Shown: piece after piece, positions 42,238 to 50,566 of the stretch | How positions within the stretch are numbered: the first letter of the stretch is position 1 | Layout: each line of letters starts with the position of its first letter | Source of the DNA: Streptomyces phaeochromogenes | Lineage (GTDB): Bacteria; Actinomycetota; Actinomycetes; Streptomycetales; Streptomycetaceae | Direction of reading: 5' to 3' | NCBI RefSeq assembly: GCF_001418655.1 | Contig: NZ_LIQZ01000044.1 | Coordinates: 1 to 64,000 of the forward strand | Length of the DNA stretch: 64,000 bases | Notes under the pieces: model-generated | What the model was told of the DNA's origin: nothing | What the model saw: only the letters and a program-made list of their open reading frames with translations | Database searches by the model: none | Program-made: the position numbers and the translations under genes

Positions 42238-43199
42238 ACGAAGTCGTCGGCGGCCGGACGTCACGTGCCCTGGTCCTGGAGCGGTTCGGCTCGCTGCCGC
42301 GGCTGTTGGAACGGCCGGTGCCGGAGCCACGGCCCGGCCACACCCTCGTACGGATGCGGGCGGCCCAGATAGGCCACCTCGACCTCAACATCGTCGACGG
42401 CAGGTTCGGCGTCCTGCCGGAACTCCCGGCCGTGCCCGGCACCACCGGATGCGGGATCGTCCTCGCCTCGGACACGCACCCCGAGGGCAGCCTGGTCAGG
42501 CTCGGCGGCAAGGGGCTCGGCATGCGGCGGGACGGCTGCTGGGCGGAGCACGCGCTCGTACCGGACGCCGCCGTGGAACTGGTCCCGCAGGACCTGGACC
42601 CGGCCCTGGCGTGCAGCTACTTCTCACCGGCCGGCACGGCCTGGGCCGCCGTGCACACGGTCGCGGCGGTACAGCCGGGGGAGCGGGTCATGGTGACCGG
42701 CGCGGCGGGTGCCGTCGGCGCGCTGACCGTGCAGGTCGCGGCACGGGCCGGGGCCGAGGTGGTCGGCGTGGTCGGCCGACCGGCCAAGCTCGGCCACGTT
42801 CCCGCCCCCGCCAAGGCGGTTCTGGCGGCCGACCTGTCCGCGGAGTCGATCGGCGGCCCGGTCGACGTGCTCGTCGACACCGTGGGCGGGCCGGTCCTGC
42901 GGGACGCCCTCCCGCTGGTCCGGCCACGCGGACGTGCCGCGCTCGTCGGCTACACCGCGGGCCGCGAATTCGGCGTGGACCTCGCGGACTTCCTCCTGGC
43001 CGATGTGTCGCTGCTGCCGGTCAACCTGATGACGCGGGGCAAGGAGGTCGCCGCGGACGCCGAGCGACTGCTGGCGGAACTGCGCGAGGGCACGCTGACC
43101 CTGGCGATCGAGCGCCACGGGCTCGACGAACTGGCGGAGGCCGCCGAGCGGCTGCGTACGGGAGAGGCCGTCGGCAAGGTCGTCCTCGATCTCGGGTGA
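42234..43199 (+). CDS. Quinone-oxidoreductase-like MDR dehydrogenase
   Basis: The 321-residue protein is a medium-chain reductase without the structural zinc motif: RALVLERFGSLPRLLERPVPEPRPG, then an NADP site VMVTGAAGAVGALTVQVAARAGA near residue 148, then RGRAALVGYTAG. It should reduce a quinone, enone or enoyl compound with NADPH. GTG at 42234 overlaps the permease stop. Its role in the island is unknown; it may handle a cleavage-pathway enone. Confidence 0.9.
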   Translation: MNEVVGGRTSRALVLERFGSLPRLLERPVPEPRPGHTLVRMRAAQIGHLDLNIVDGRFGVLPELPAVPGTTGCGIVLASDTHPEGSLVRLGGKGLGMRRDGCWAEHALVPDAAVELVPQDLDPALACSYFSPAGTAWAAVHTVAAVQPGERVMVTGAAGAVGALTVQVAARAGAEVVGVVGRPAKLGHVPAPAKAVLAADLSAESIGGPVDVLVDTVGGPVLRDALPLVRPRGRAALVGYTAGREFGVDLADFLLADVSLLPVNLMTRGKEVAADAERLLAELREGTLTLAIERHGLDELAEAAERLRTGEAVGKVVLDLG

Positions 43200-43205
43200 A
43201 GCGCC

Positions 43206-43258
43206 GGCCCGCTCAGCAGACCGATCCACTTGGGCGGAACCAGCCGCCACCACACCAT
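43206..43258 (+). promoter_or_regulatory. Operator (site 4) and promoter of the second hydrolase
   Basis: GGCCCGCTCAGCAGACC (43206-43222) is followed by TTGGGC (43230-43235) and, 17 bases on, a weak CCATCG region. That would start transcription close to the ATG at 43265. The spacing from the palindrome is the same as in site 2. Confidence 0.55.
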
Positions 43259-43264
43259 CGGAGC

Positions 43265-44146
43265 ATGCAACACATGGATCTTATGGACATCCAGACGCCC
43301 CCGGAGGGCAGCTACGCGGAAGCGGACGGCGTCAAGTACCACTACGTCGAGCTGGGGGAGAGCGGCGGCAGCCCCACCGTCTTCCTGCACGGCGGCGGCC
43401 CCGGGTGCACCGGCTGGTCCGACTTCGGGCAGGTGGCACCGCTGTTCGCCGCCGACCGCCGGTGCCTCCTGGTCGACATCCTGCAGTACGGGAAGTCCGC
43501 GAAGCCCGTCATCGAGGGCCCCATGTGGGACTACCACGCGGCCAAGACCGTGGCCCTTCTCGACACCCTCGGCGTGGAGCGCGCCGACTTCGTGTGCAAC
43601 TCGTGGGGCGGCACGATCGCGCTCAACCTGGCTGCCAAGTACCCCGAGCGCGTACGGTCGTTGGTGATCACCGGCAGCATGCCTGTCTTCCACGGCCCGC
43701 TCGCCCCACTCCCGGAGGGCGGCCGTCGCGGACGCAACGCCCGCGACGTGTACTACGGGGGCACCGGCCCCACGTGGGAGAAGATGCGCGAGCTGATCGC
43801 GCGCCTGGAGTGGTACGACGCCGACGCCGTCCCCGACGGCACGGTGACGCTCCGCTTCGAGCAGAGCCTGGACCCCGAGGAGACCGCGCTGGCCGGCGCC
43901 TCCGACAACCCGCGCGGCGACTGGCAGGACCTCACCGCCGAACTCGGCCTCATCGCCGCGCCGACGCTCTTCCTGTGGGGCATGTACGACGCGTTCCTGA
44001 CCCCGGACTACCCGCTGATGCTGGCCCGCATGATCCCCAAGGGCAGTCTGCACATCATGAGCGAGGCCTCCCACCACCCGCAGGAGGAACGGCCGTACGA
44101 CTACCACAGCGTGGTCACGGGCTTCCTGAACCAGAACCACAACTGA
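43265..44146 (+). CDS. Alpha/beta hydrolase, C-C bond (meta-cleavage product) hydrolase-like
   Basis: The 293-residue protein has VFLHGGGPGCTGWSDF (typical of meta-cleavage hydrolases), VDILQYGKSAKP, nucleophile DFVCNSWGGTIAL (Ser 113), acid FLWGMYDAFLTPDY and His SEASHHPQEERP. It is the second intact hydrolase of the island and has its own operator. Possible starts are ATG at 43265, 43274 and 43283; the first would be almost leaderless, the second has GGAG at good spacing. Confidence 0.9.
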   Translation: MQHMDLMDIQTPPEGSYAEADGVKYHYVELGESGGSPTVFLHGGGPGCTGWSDFGQVAPLFAADRRCLLVDILQYGKSAKPVIEGPMWDYHAAKTVALLDTLGVERADFVCNSWGGTIALNLAAKYPERVRSLVITGSMPVFHGPLAPLPEGGRRGRNARDVYYGGTGPTWEKMRELIARLEWYDADAVPDGTVTLRFEQSLDPEETALAGASDNPRGDWQDLTAELGLIAAPTLFLWGMYDAFLTPDYPLMLARMIPKGSLHIMSEASHHPQEERPYDYHSVVTGFLNQNHN

Positions 44147-44174
44147 CGCTCAACCGACTCTCCGTGGAGGAAAC

Positions 44175-46556
44175 GTGAGCGAGCTGGCTCCGCGTGTCGT
44201 CGAACTGTCCAGCCCGTTCGCCCGGTTCGCGGGCAGGCTGCTCGTTGGGCTCGGGCACGAGGTGGTGCTGGTCGAGCCCCCGGAAGGAGACGAGACCCGC
44301 CGCGAGCATGGCGGTGACGCGTTCGTCCACTGGCACGCCGGCAAGCGCTCGGTGACCGTCGACCTCGCCGCACCCGACGGAACCGCGCAACTGCGCCGAC
44401 TGCTGCGGGGCGCCGACATCCTGCTCGACGGCACCGAACACGGCGCGGAGGCCGCCGCCGAGGGACTCGACCAGCTCGTGCACGTACGCGTCACCCCGTT
44501 CGGGCTGGTCGGCCCGCGCAGCGACTGGCAGGGCACCGACCTGGTGGTGGCCGCGCTCGGCGGGATGCTCGCGCAGGTCGGCGACCCCGACGGCCCACCG
44601 CTGCGGCTCCCGGAGAACCAGGCCGAGCAACTCGCGGGCGTCAACGCGGCGATCGCCGCCCTGCTCGGCCTGCGCGCCCGGCGCCGCGGGCCGGGGCAGC
44701 TCATCGACGTCTCCGCGCAGGCGTGCGTGGCGGCGGCCCTGGAGGCCGGAGCCCTCGCCTACCTGCACGAGGACCGGGTCCCGCCGCGCCCGGGCAGCGT
44801 GCATCCGCTGGTGCCGCACGGGCTGTTCCGCGCGGCCGACGGCCACCTCGGCGGAGGGCTCGGCGGCAGCCCCCGTATGTGGGACGTGCTGCTCGACTGG
44901 CTGCGCGAGGAGAAGGCGGACGCCGACCTCGCCGAGCCGTGCTGGCAGGACCCGGTCGAACGCAAGAAGCACCAGGATCATGTCTTCAAGGTCGTCCAGG
45001 ACTTCGTGGGCACCCGGCCGAAGGCCGAGTTCGCCCGGCAGGCCCAGGCCAGGAAGCTGCCCTGGGCGGCCGTCGACCTGCCCCACGAACTCCCGGACAA
45101 CCCGCAGCTCGCCGCCCGCGACTTCTTCACCCGGGTCTCGACACCCGAGGGCGAGCGGACCGACCTCGGCTTCCCCTTCGCGTTTCCCGAGGGCCGCCGC
45201 AGGACGGAGCTCGTCGTACCGGGCCCGGGCGACGACCAGGGCCTGCTCGACGATCCGCCCTACGCGGCGCGTACGGTACCGGAATCGGCACCGTCACCGG
45301 TATCAGCATCAGTGCCGGCACCGGAACCGGCGGCCGACGAACCCGTACGGCCCGCCCTGGACGGCGTCCGCGTCCTGGACCTGACCTGGGTGCTCGCGGG
45401 CCCGTACTGCACCAAGATCCTGGCCGACCACGGCGCCGAAGTGATCAAAGTCGAGTCCGCGGGCCGACCCGACCCCACGCGGTTCGCACCCTTCATGCAC
45501 CTGTCCCGAGGCCCTCACACGGACCCGAACACCAACGGTTACTTCAACGAGGTCAACCGGAACAAGCAGAGCCTCGCCCTGGACACCCGCACCGAGGAGG
45601 GTGTCGCCGTACTCCGCGACCTCATCGCCCACTGCGACGTCCTCGTCGAGAACTTCAGCTCCACGGTCATGACCAAACTCGGCCTGGGTTACGAGTCGCT
45701 GCGCACCATCAACCCGGACATCGTGTACGTCAGCATGTCGGGCATGGGACACACCGGCCCGCGCAACGGCTGGGTGTCGTACGCGGACACCGTGTCGGCG
45801 AGTTCGGGGCTGACAGGGTTGACCGGCTGGGGTCCGGACGACGTGGTCGGGGTGATCTACGGCCACGGAGACATCGTGGCGGGCCTCCAGGCGGCGCTCG
45901 CCACGATCGCCGCGCTGGAACACCGTGCCGAGACCGGGCGCGGCCAGCACATCGACCTGTCCCAACTGGAGGCGATCGCGGCCCACATGGGCACGAGCCT
46001 CCTGTGCGGGACGGAGGTTGCTCCGGCCGGAAACACCCACCCGGCGTGGAGCCCGCAGGGCGTGTACCGATCCCTGGGCGCCGACCGCTGGCTGGCCGTC
46101 AGCGTGCGCGACGACACCGAGTGGACGGCCCTCTGCGAGGTCATCGGCCGTCCCGAACTCACCACCGACGAGCGGACCCGTACCGCCGAGGCCCGCAGGC
46201 GTGAGTCCGCGCTCGTCGACGGCGCGCTCGGCACCTGGGCCCGCACGATGTCCGCCGACGCCGCGGCCGAACTGCTCCAGGCGCGCGGAGTCCCCGCGGG
46301 AGCCGTGCAGGACGGCCGTGAACTCGTGGAACACGACCCGCAGTTGCGTGCCCGCGGCTTCTACGTGCGCAAGGTGCATCCGGTCGCGGGAGCCTTCCTC
46401 CACGAGGGCGTTCCGATCACCCTCACCCGTACACGCGGCGGCATCCGCGAACCCGCGCCCGTGCTCGGCGCCGACACCGACGCGGTACTGCGCGACGTGG
46501 CGGGACTGGGCCCGGAACGGATCCAACACCTGCGCGCGGATGGTGTGTTGAAGTGA
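44175..46556 (+). CDS. Fused double CaiB/BaiF (class III) CoA-transferase
   Basis: The 793-residue protein has two class III CoA-transferase domains. Domain 1 (1-380) has VTPFGLVGPRSDWQGTDLV with the expected Asp; domain 2 (from about 393) has VRVLDLTWVLAGPYCTKILA, GAEVIKVES, NRNKQSLALD and MSGMGHTGPRNGWVSYAD. The linker is Pro/Ala-rich. GTG at 44175 has GGAGGAAAC upstream. It should move CoA between acids of the pathway; usual enzymes are homodimers of single-domain chains of about 400 residues. Its stop overlaps the ligase GTG. Confidence 0.92.
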   Translation: MSELAPRVVELSSPFARFAGRLLVGLGHEVVLVEPPEGDETRREHGGDAFVHWHAGKRSVTVDLAAPDGTAQLRRLLRGADILLDGTEHGAEAAAEGLDQLVHVRVTPFGLVGPRSDWQGTDLVVAALGGMLAQVGDPDGPPLRLPENQAEQLAGVNAAIAALLGLRARRRGPGQLIDVSAQACVAAALEAGALAYLHEDRVPPRPGSVHPLVPHGLFRAADGHLGGGLGGSPRMWDVLLDWLREEKADADLAEPCWQDPVERKKHQDHVFKVVQDFVGTRPKAEFARQAQARKLPWAAVDLPHELPDNPQLAARDFFTRVSTPEGERTDLGFPFAFPEGRRRTELVVPGPGDDQGLLDDPPYAARTVPESAPSPVSASVPAPEPAADEPVRPALDGVRVLDLTWVLAGPYCTKILADHGAEVIKVESAGRPDPTRFAPFMHLSRGPHTDPNTNGYFNEVNRNKQSLALDTRTEEGVAVLRDLIAHCDVLVENFSSTVMTKLGLGYESLRTINPDIVYVSMSGMGHTGPRNGWVSYADTVSASSGLTGLTGWGPDDVVGVIYGHGDIVAGLQAALATIAALEHRAETGRGQHIDLSQLEAIAAHMGTSLLCGTEVAPAGNTHPAWSPQGVYRSLGADRWLAVSVRDDTEWTALCEVIGRPELTTDERTRTAEARRRESALVDGALGTWARTMSADAAAELLQARGVPAGAVQDGRELVEHDPQLRARGFYVRKVHPVAGAFLHEGVPITLTRTRGGIREPAPVLGADTDAVLRDVAGLGPERIQHLRADGVLK

Positions 46557-48175
46557 TCGGGCAGCCGCGTGGCGAGGTGAATGGGCAACCGAGAGGCGAG
46601 CCCGTTGGACAGCTGAGCGGTGAGGCGAGCGGACACCCCGATGCCGCGGTGAACGCCATGACCCTGCCGGGACTCCTGGCCGCAGCCGCCGAGGAGTTCG
46701 GTGACCGGGTCTTCCTGCGCGTGGGGGACGTGACACGGACGTACCGGCAGTCCCGGAGGGCGGCGGCCGAGACGGCGGGCGCCCTCGCGGCGCGCGGCTG
46801 TCGGCCGGGTGACCGCGTCGCCGTCATGGCCTGCAACCGGATCGAGTTCGTCGACCTGATCCTCGGCTGTGCCTGGCTCGGCGCGGTCCTGATACCGCTG
46901 AACACCGGCCTGCGCGGCCAGGGACTGAGGCACATCCTGCGCGAGGCGGAGCCGTCCTTCCTGCTCGCGGAGCCCGAGTCGGCGGACCGGGCCGTGGAGG
47001 CCGGCTTCCGCGGCACGCGGTGGATCGTGGGCGAGGACGACGTCCCGGCACCGGGTGAGTCCGCCGCGGTCCCATCGACCCCCGTCCGCCCGGACGACAC
47101 CGCCTTCGTGCTGTTCACCTCGGGAACCACCGGCACCCCGCGCGGCGTGCGCTGCCCCCACGCCCAGACCGTCTGGTGGGGCCGCAACGTCGCAGACTCG
47201 CTGCGCCTCACCTCCGACGACGTGCTCCACACCTGCCTCCCGCTGTTCCACACCAACGCCCTCAACACGCTCGCGCACGCCATGACCGTGGGCGCCACCT
47301 GCGTCATCGGCGAGCGGTTCTCCGCCACGCGGTACTGGGACCAGGTGGCGGAGGCCGGTGCCACCGCCGTGTATCTGCTCGGCGCGATGGCGCCCATGCT
47401 GCTGGCCCAGCCGCCCGACCCGCACGACCGGGCACACCGCGCCTGGCGCGGCCTCTCACCGGCCACTCCCGCCTCCGCGTGGCAGCCGTTCCGCGAGCGC
47501 TTCGGCGTCACCCTCGTCGACGGTTTCGGTTCCACGGAGACGAACCTCGTCATCGGATCGACCCCGGAAACCCAACGCCCCGGCCACATCGGCACGTTGC
47601 GCGACGGCTTCTCCGCCCGTGTGGTCGACGAACACCTCGCTCCCGTCCCGGACGGCACAGCCGGAGAGCTGGTCGTCCGCAGCCACCGGCAATTCGCCTT
47701 CTCCACCGGCTACTTGGGAGGCCCCGAACGGCATCCCGCCTCCTGGCGACGTACGGGCGATCGCGTGGTCCGCGAATCCGACGGCTCGTACCGCTTCGTC
47801 GACCGGGTCAAGGACGTGATCCGGCGGCGTGGCGAGAACATCTCCTCGTACGAGGTGGAGTCGGCGGTCCGTTCACATCCCGCGGTCGCCGATGCCGCGG
47901 CCTTCCCGGTGGCCTCCGAACTGGCGGAGGACGAGGTGATGGTGGCGGTGCTCCCGAGACCGGGGAGCGTCCTGGACCCCCGCGACCTGGTACGCCACTG
48001 CGAGCGTGAACTGCCTGCCTTCGCCGTGCCCCGGTTCATCGAGACCGTCATGGAGCTGCCGCTCACCGAGACCGGCAAGGTCCGCAAGACCGTACTGCGT
48101 GAACGGGGCGTCACCGCCGACACCTGGGACCGGACCGCAGGGGTCAGTCCAGCTGTGCGGCCACGGCCCGGGTGA
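46553..48175 (+). CDS. Acyl/aryl-CoA synthetase (ANL family)
   Basis: The 540-residue protein has the AMP-binding motif VLFTSGTTGTPRG, FGSTETNLVIG, and C-terminal DRVVRESDGSYRFVDRVKDV with RRRGENISSYEVES and the lysine in ETGKVRK. It activates a carboxylic acid to CoA thioester with ATP. The coupled GTG at 46553 adds a 35-residue Gly/Gln repeat before MTLPGLLAAAAEEFGDR; an ATG at 46658 is the alternative. It ends the operon and overlaps the opposite lipoprotein gene by 32 bases. Confidence 0.92.
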   Translation: MIGQPRGEVNGQPRGEPVGQLSGEASGHPDAAVNAMTLPGLLAAAAEEFGDRVFLRVGDVTRTYRQSRRAAAETAGALAARGCRPGDRVAVMACNRIEFVDLILGCAWLGAVLIPLNTGLRGQGLRHILREAEPSFLLAEPESADRAVEAGFRGTRWIVGEDDVPAPGESAAVPSTPVRPDDTAFVLFTSGTTGTPRGVRCPHAQTVWWGRNVADSLRLTSDDVLHTCLPLFHTNALNTLAHAMTVGATCVIGERFSATRYWDQVAEAGATAVYLLGAMAPMLLAQPPDPHDRAHRAWRGLSPATPASAWQPFRERFGVTLVDGFGSTETNLVIGSTPETQRPGHIGTLRDGFSARVVDEHLAPVPDGTAGELVVRSHRQFAFSTGYLGGPERHPASWRRTGDRVVRESDGSYRFVDRVKDVIRRRGENISSYEVESAVRSHPAVADAAAFPVASELAEDEVMVAVLPRPGSVLDPRDLVRHCERELPAFAVPRFIETVMELPLTETGKVRKTVLRERGVTADTWDRTAGVSPAVRPRPG

Positions 48176-49109
48176 TCGCCCGGGTGATGCGCAGGATGCC
48201 GGGGGAGCGGACCGGGCAGGGCTTGGGTGTCGAGGTGGTGGGGACCAGACAGAAGTGCAGGTAGTCGTCGTCGATGTGCAGGGCGGTCCGGCCGCTGCTG
48301 GGCTGGGTGCAGTACGCCGTGTGCTCGCGTTCGTACGCGGTGCACGGCAGGTACTGGCTCCAGGTGTAGCGGGCCGAGGCCGGGCTGACCGCCTTCCCGG
48401 CGTCCGCGAGCATGTCCCCGGAGGCGGCGGCCTGCCGCTCGTAGATCGTGTTGACGCGGCGGACCCGGTCGGGCGTCATGGGGTCCGGGCCCTGGAGCAC
48501 CCAGACGACCTTCGGCCGGTCCCCGCCCGCCGCGCCCGCGATCTGGTCGGTCAGCCGCCGTGCGTCGGCGGTGTAGCGCGCGAAGTACTTGTCCCGTGCC
48601 GTGTCGTAGGCGATGCCGTCCATGCACGGCGTGTAGTCCCACGCGTTGCCCCAGAACTGCAGCACCACGAAGTCCGGCCGCAGCGTACGCACCAGTGCGG
48701 CGGCCTTGTCCTTCGACGGCACGAGCGAGTCCTCACCCGTGCCCTCCAGGTAGTCGCAGAGGGTGGTGCCCGAGTAGGGGGCGCTGGTGTAGCGCGCCTT
48801 CAACTCGTCGCGCATCAGGCCGCCTAGGACCTTCTGGTTCTCCATGGCGAGGGAGTCGCCGAGGTAGAGGACGGTGGGGCGGGCGTGCTGTGCGGGTGCC
48901 TTGGTCCCGGTGCCGGCTCCGGTGTTGGGCTCGGCCTCGGTGTCGGTCTCCGCTTCGGGGGTGGCGGCCGGCCGCTGATGAGTGGTCGAGGAGGCCTTGG
49001 GTGCCGAAGGGACGGGCGGCGGCGCGGACTCGGGGCCGGACGAGGGGTCCCCGCACGCGCCGAGCAGCAGTAACCCGGCCAGAACCCCGACCACCCACGG
49101 CTTGCGCAT
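48144..49109 (-). CDS. SGNH/GDSL-type hydrolase lipoprotein
   Basis: The 321-residue protein begins with a signal peptide and lipobox LLLGAC (Cys 19), then a Pro/Ala/Glu-rich linker. An SGNH domain starts with TVLYLGDSLAMEN near residue 80 (GDS serine) and ends with ALHIDDDYLHFC, which supplies the Asp-His pair. VVLQFWGNAWDY fits the Asn block. It is probably a membrane-anchored esterase or acetyl-ester-removing enzyme. ATG at 49109 is chosen by the signal peptide; the frame runs on to 49292. Confidence 0.87.
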   Translation of the reverse strand: MRKPWVVGVLAGLLLLGACGDPSSGPESAPPPVPSAPKASSTTHQRPAATPEAETDTEAEPNTGAGTGTKAPAQHARPTVLYLGDSLAMENQKVLGGLMRDELKARYTSAPYSGTTLCDYLEGTGEDSLVPSKDKAAALVRTLRPDFVVLQFWGNAWDYTPCMDGIAYDTARDKYFARYTADARRLTDQIAGAAGGDRPKVVWVLQGPDPMTPDRVRRVNTIYERQAAASGDMLADAGKAVSPASARYTWSQYLPCTAYEREHTAYCTQPSSGRTALHIDDDYLHFCLVPTTSTPKPCPVRSPGILRITRAITRAVAAQLD

Positions 49110-49294
49110 ACGGCAACTCCCGCCCCGGCCACCGAAAACGGCCCCCAGACAAGCACAGCGGGACCCAAGGGGGAAGGGCCGTTCAGGCCTCGGCCCACCC
49201 GGACACGGGGTGCACCCGACCGCGACAATGTAGCTCTGCTTAAAGCAGTGTGGAGAACTCTTCACTTGTGCTGCGCTGTTGAGATCGGGCACGG

Positions 49295-50566
49295 TTGTGG
49301 ATCATGCAGCCCAACTCCCCCTGGCGAACGGCCGACTTCAGGACGCTGTTCAGCGCTACCGCGCTCAGTCAGCTCGGCACGAACGTCAGCTATGTCGCCG
49401 TCCCACTGATCGCCGTGGCCGAACTCGACGCGAGCCCCGGCCAGGTCGGCGCCCTGGCCACGTTGAGCACACTCGCCTTCCTGCTCATCGGCCTGCCCGC
49501 CGGAGCCTGGGTGGACCGGATGCGTCACCGCAGGGTGCTGATCGCAGCCGATCTGGCGCGGGCCGTGCTGTTCGCGTCCGTCCCGGTGGCCTGGTGGCTG
49601 GACGCGCTCACGCTGGGCCAGTTGTACGCGGTGGTGCTGCTGAACGGCTGCGCCACCGTCTTCTTCGACGTCGGCTCGCAGAGCACCCTGCCCGGACTCG
49701 TCGGCCGCGACGCCCTCGTGCAGGCCAACGCCGCCATGATGAGCCTGATGGCCGTGAGCAACGTGGCCGGCCGGAGCGCGGGCGGCGCGCTGGTCCAGTT
49801 CCTCACGGCGCCAGTGGCCGTTCTCTGCACGGCGGCGAGCCATCTGGCCTCCGCACTCCAGCTCACCCGGGTCCGCCCCGATCAGGTGCCGCCCGCGCAG
49901 GTCCGGACGGTCGGACTGCGCAAGCAGATCGGCGAGGGGGTCCGCCACGTCCTCGGCAACGTGGAACTGCGCGCCCTCGCGCTCACCGCGGCCCTCACCA
50001 ACCTGGGCTCGCAGATCATCAACACCATGCTGCCCGTGCTCTTCGTGCGCGAACTGGGCCTGCCCGCAAGCGCGTTGGGCCTGTACTGGGCGGCGGGCGG
50101 CGTCGGTCTCCTGCTCGGTGCCCGCTGCGCCCGCCCCCTGGCCGGGCGCCTCGGATACGGCCGCACCCTCGGCGTCCTGGGCCTGTGCCTCGCGCCCGCC
50201 GGACTGCTCGTCCCGCTCATCGATCGCGGACCCTGGCTGTGGCTCGCGGGCGCCGGGGGAGTGCTCGTCCTGTTCAAGACGGGCGTGGACAACGTGCTCG
50301 GAGTGAGCCTGCGCCAGCGGATGACCGCGGACGCGCTCCTCGGCCGAATGAACGCGACGTTCAGGTTCGTCCTCACCGGTGCCCTCGCCGTCGGTGCGGC
50401 CGTGGCGGGGCTGATCGGTGAACTGGCCGGTGTGCGCGCCACGTTGTGGGTCGGCGCCGGCCTGCTCGCCACGGCCTTCCTGCCGGTGTTCCTCTCGCCG
50501 GTCCGCGGACGCCGCGAACTGCCCCACGAACAGCCCCTCTTGGCGGTACCTGTCACAAAGAGCTGA
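49295..50566 (+). CDS. MFS transporter (drug or siderophore exporter type)
   Basis: The 423-residue protein has about twelve helices. The N-terminus WRTADFRTLFSATALSQLGTNVSYVAVPLIA and the loop GLPAGAWVDRMRHRRVLIAADLARA are typical of MFS_3/enterobactin-exporter proteins. GTG at 49295 and ATG at 49304 are both possible; no clear ribosome site decides. Substrate unknown. It ends 14 bases inside the convergent decarboxylase gene. Confidence 0.92.
   Translation: MWIMQPNSPWRTADFRTLFSATALSQLGTNVSYVAVPLIAVAELDASPGQVGALATLSTLAFLLIGLPAGAWVDRMRHRRVLIAADLARAVLFASVPVAWWLDALTLGQLYAVVLLNGCATVFFDVGSQSTLPGLVGRDALVQANAAMMSLMAVSNVAGRSAGGALVQFLTAPVAVLCTAASHLASALQLTRVRPDQVPPAQVRTVGLRKQIGEGVRHVLGNVELRALALTAALTNLGSQIINTMLPVLFVRELGLPASALGLYWAAGGVGLLLGARCARPLAGRLGYGRTLGVLGLCLAPAGLLVPLIDRGPWLWLAGAGGVLVLFKTGVDNVLGVSLRQRMTADALLGRMNATFRFVLTGALAVGAAVAGLIGELAGVRATLWVGAGLLATAFLPVFLSPVRGRRELPHEQPLLAVPVTKS

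Noticed and set aside
26694..48175. Secondary-metabolite biosynthetic cluster
   Set aside because: No polyketide synthase, NRPS, terpene or other core biosynthetic enzyme; the gene set is catabolic.
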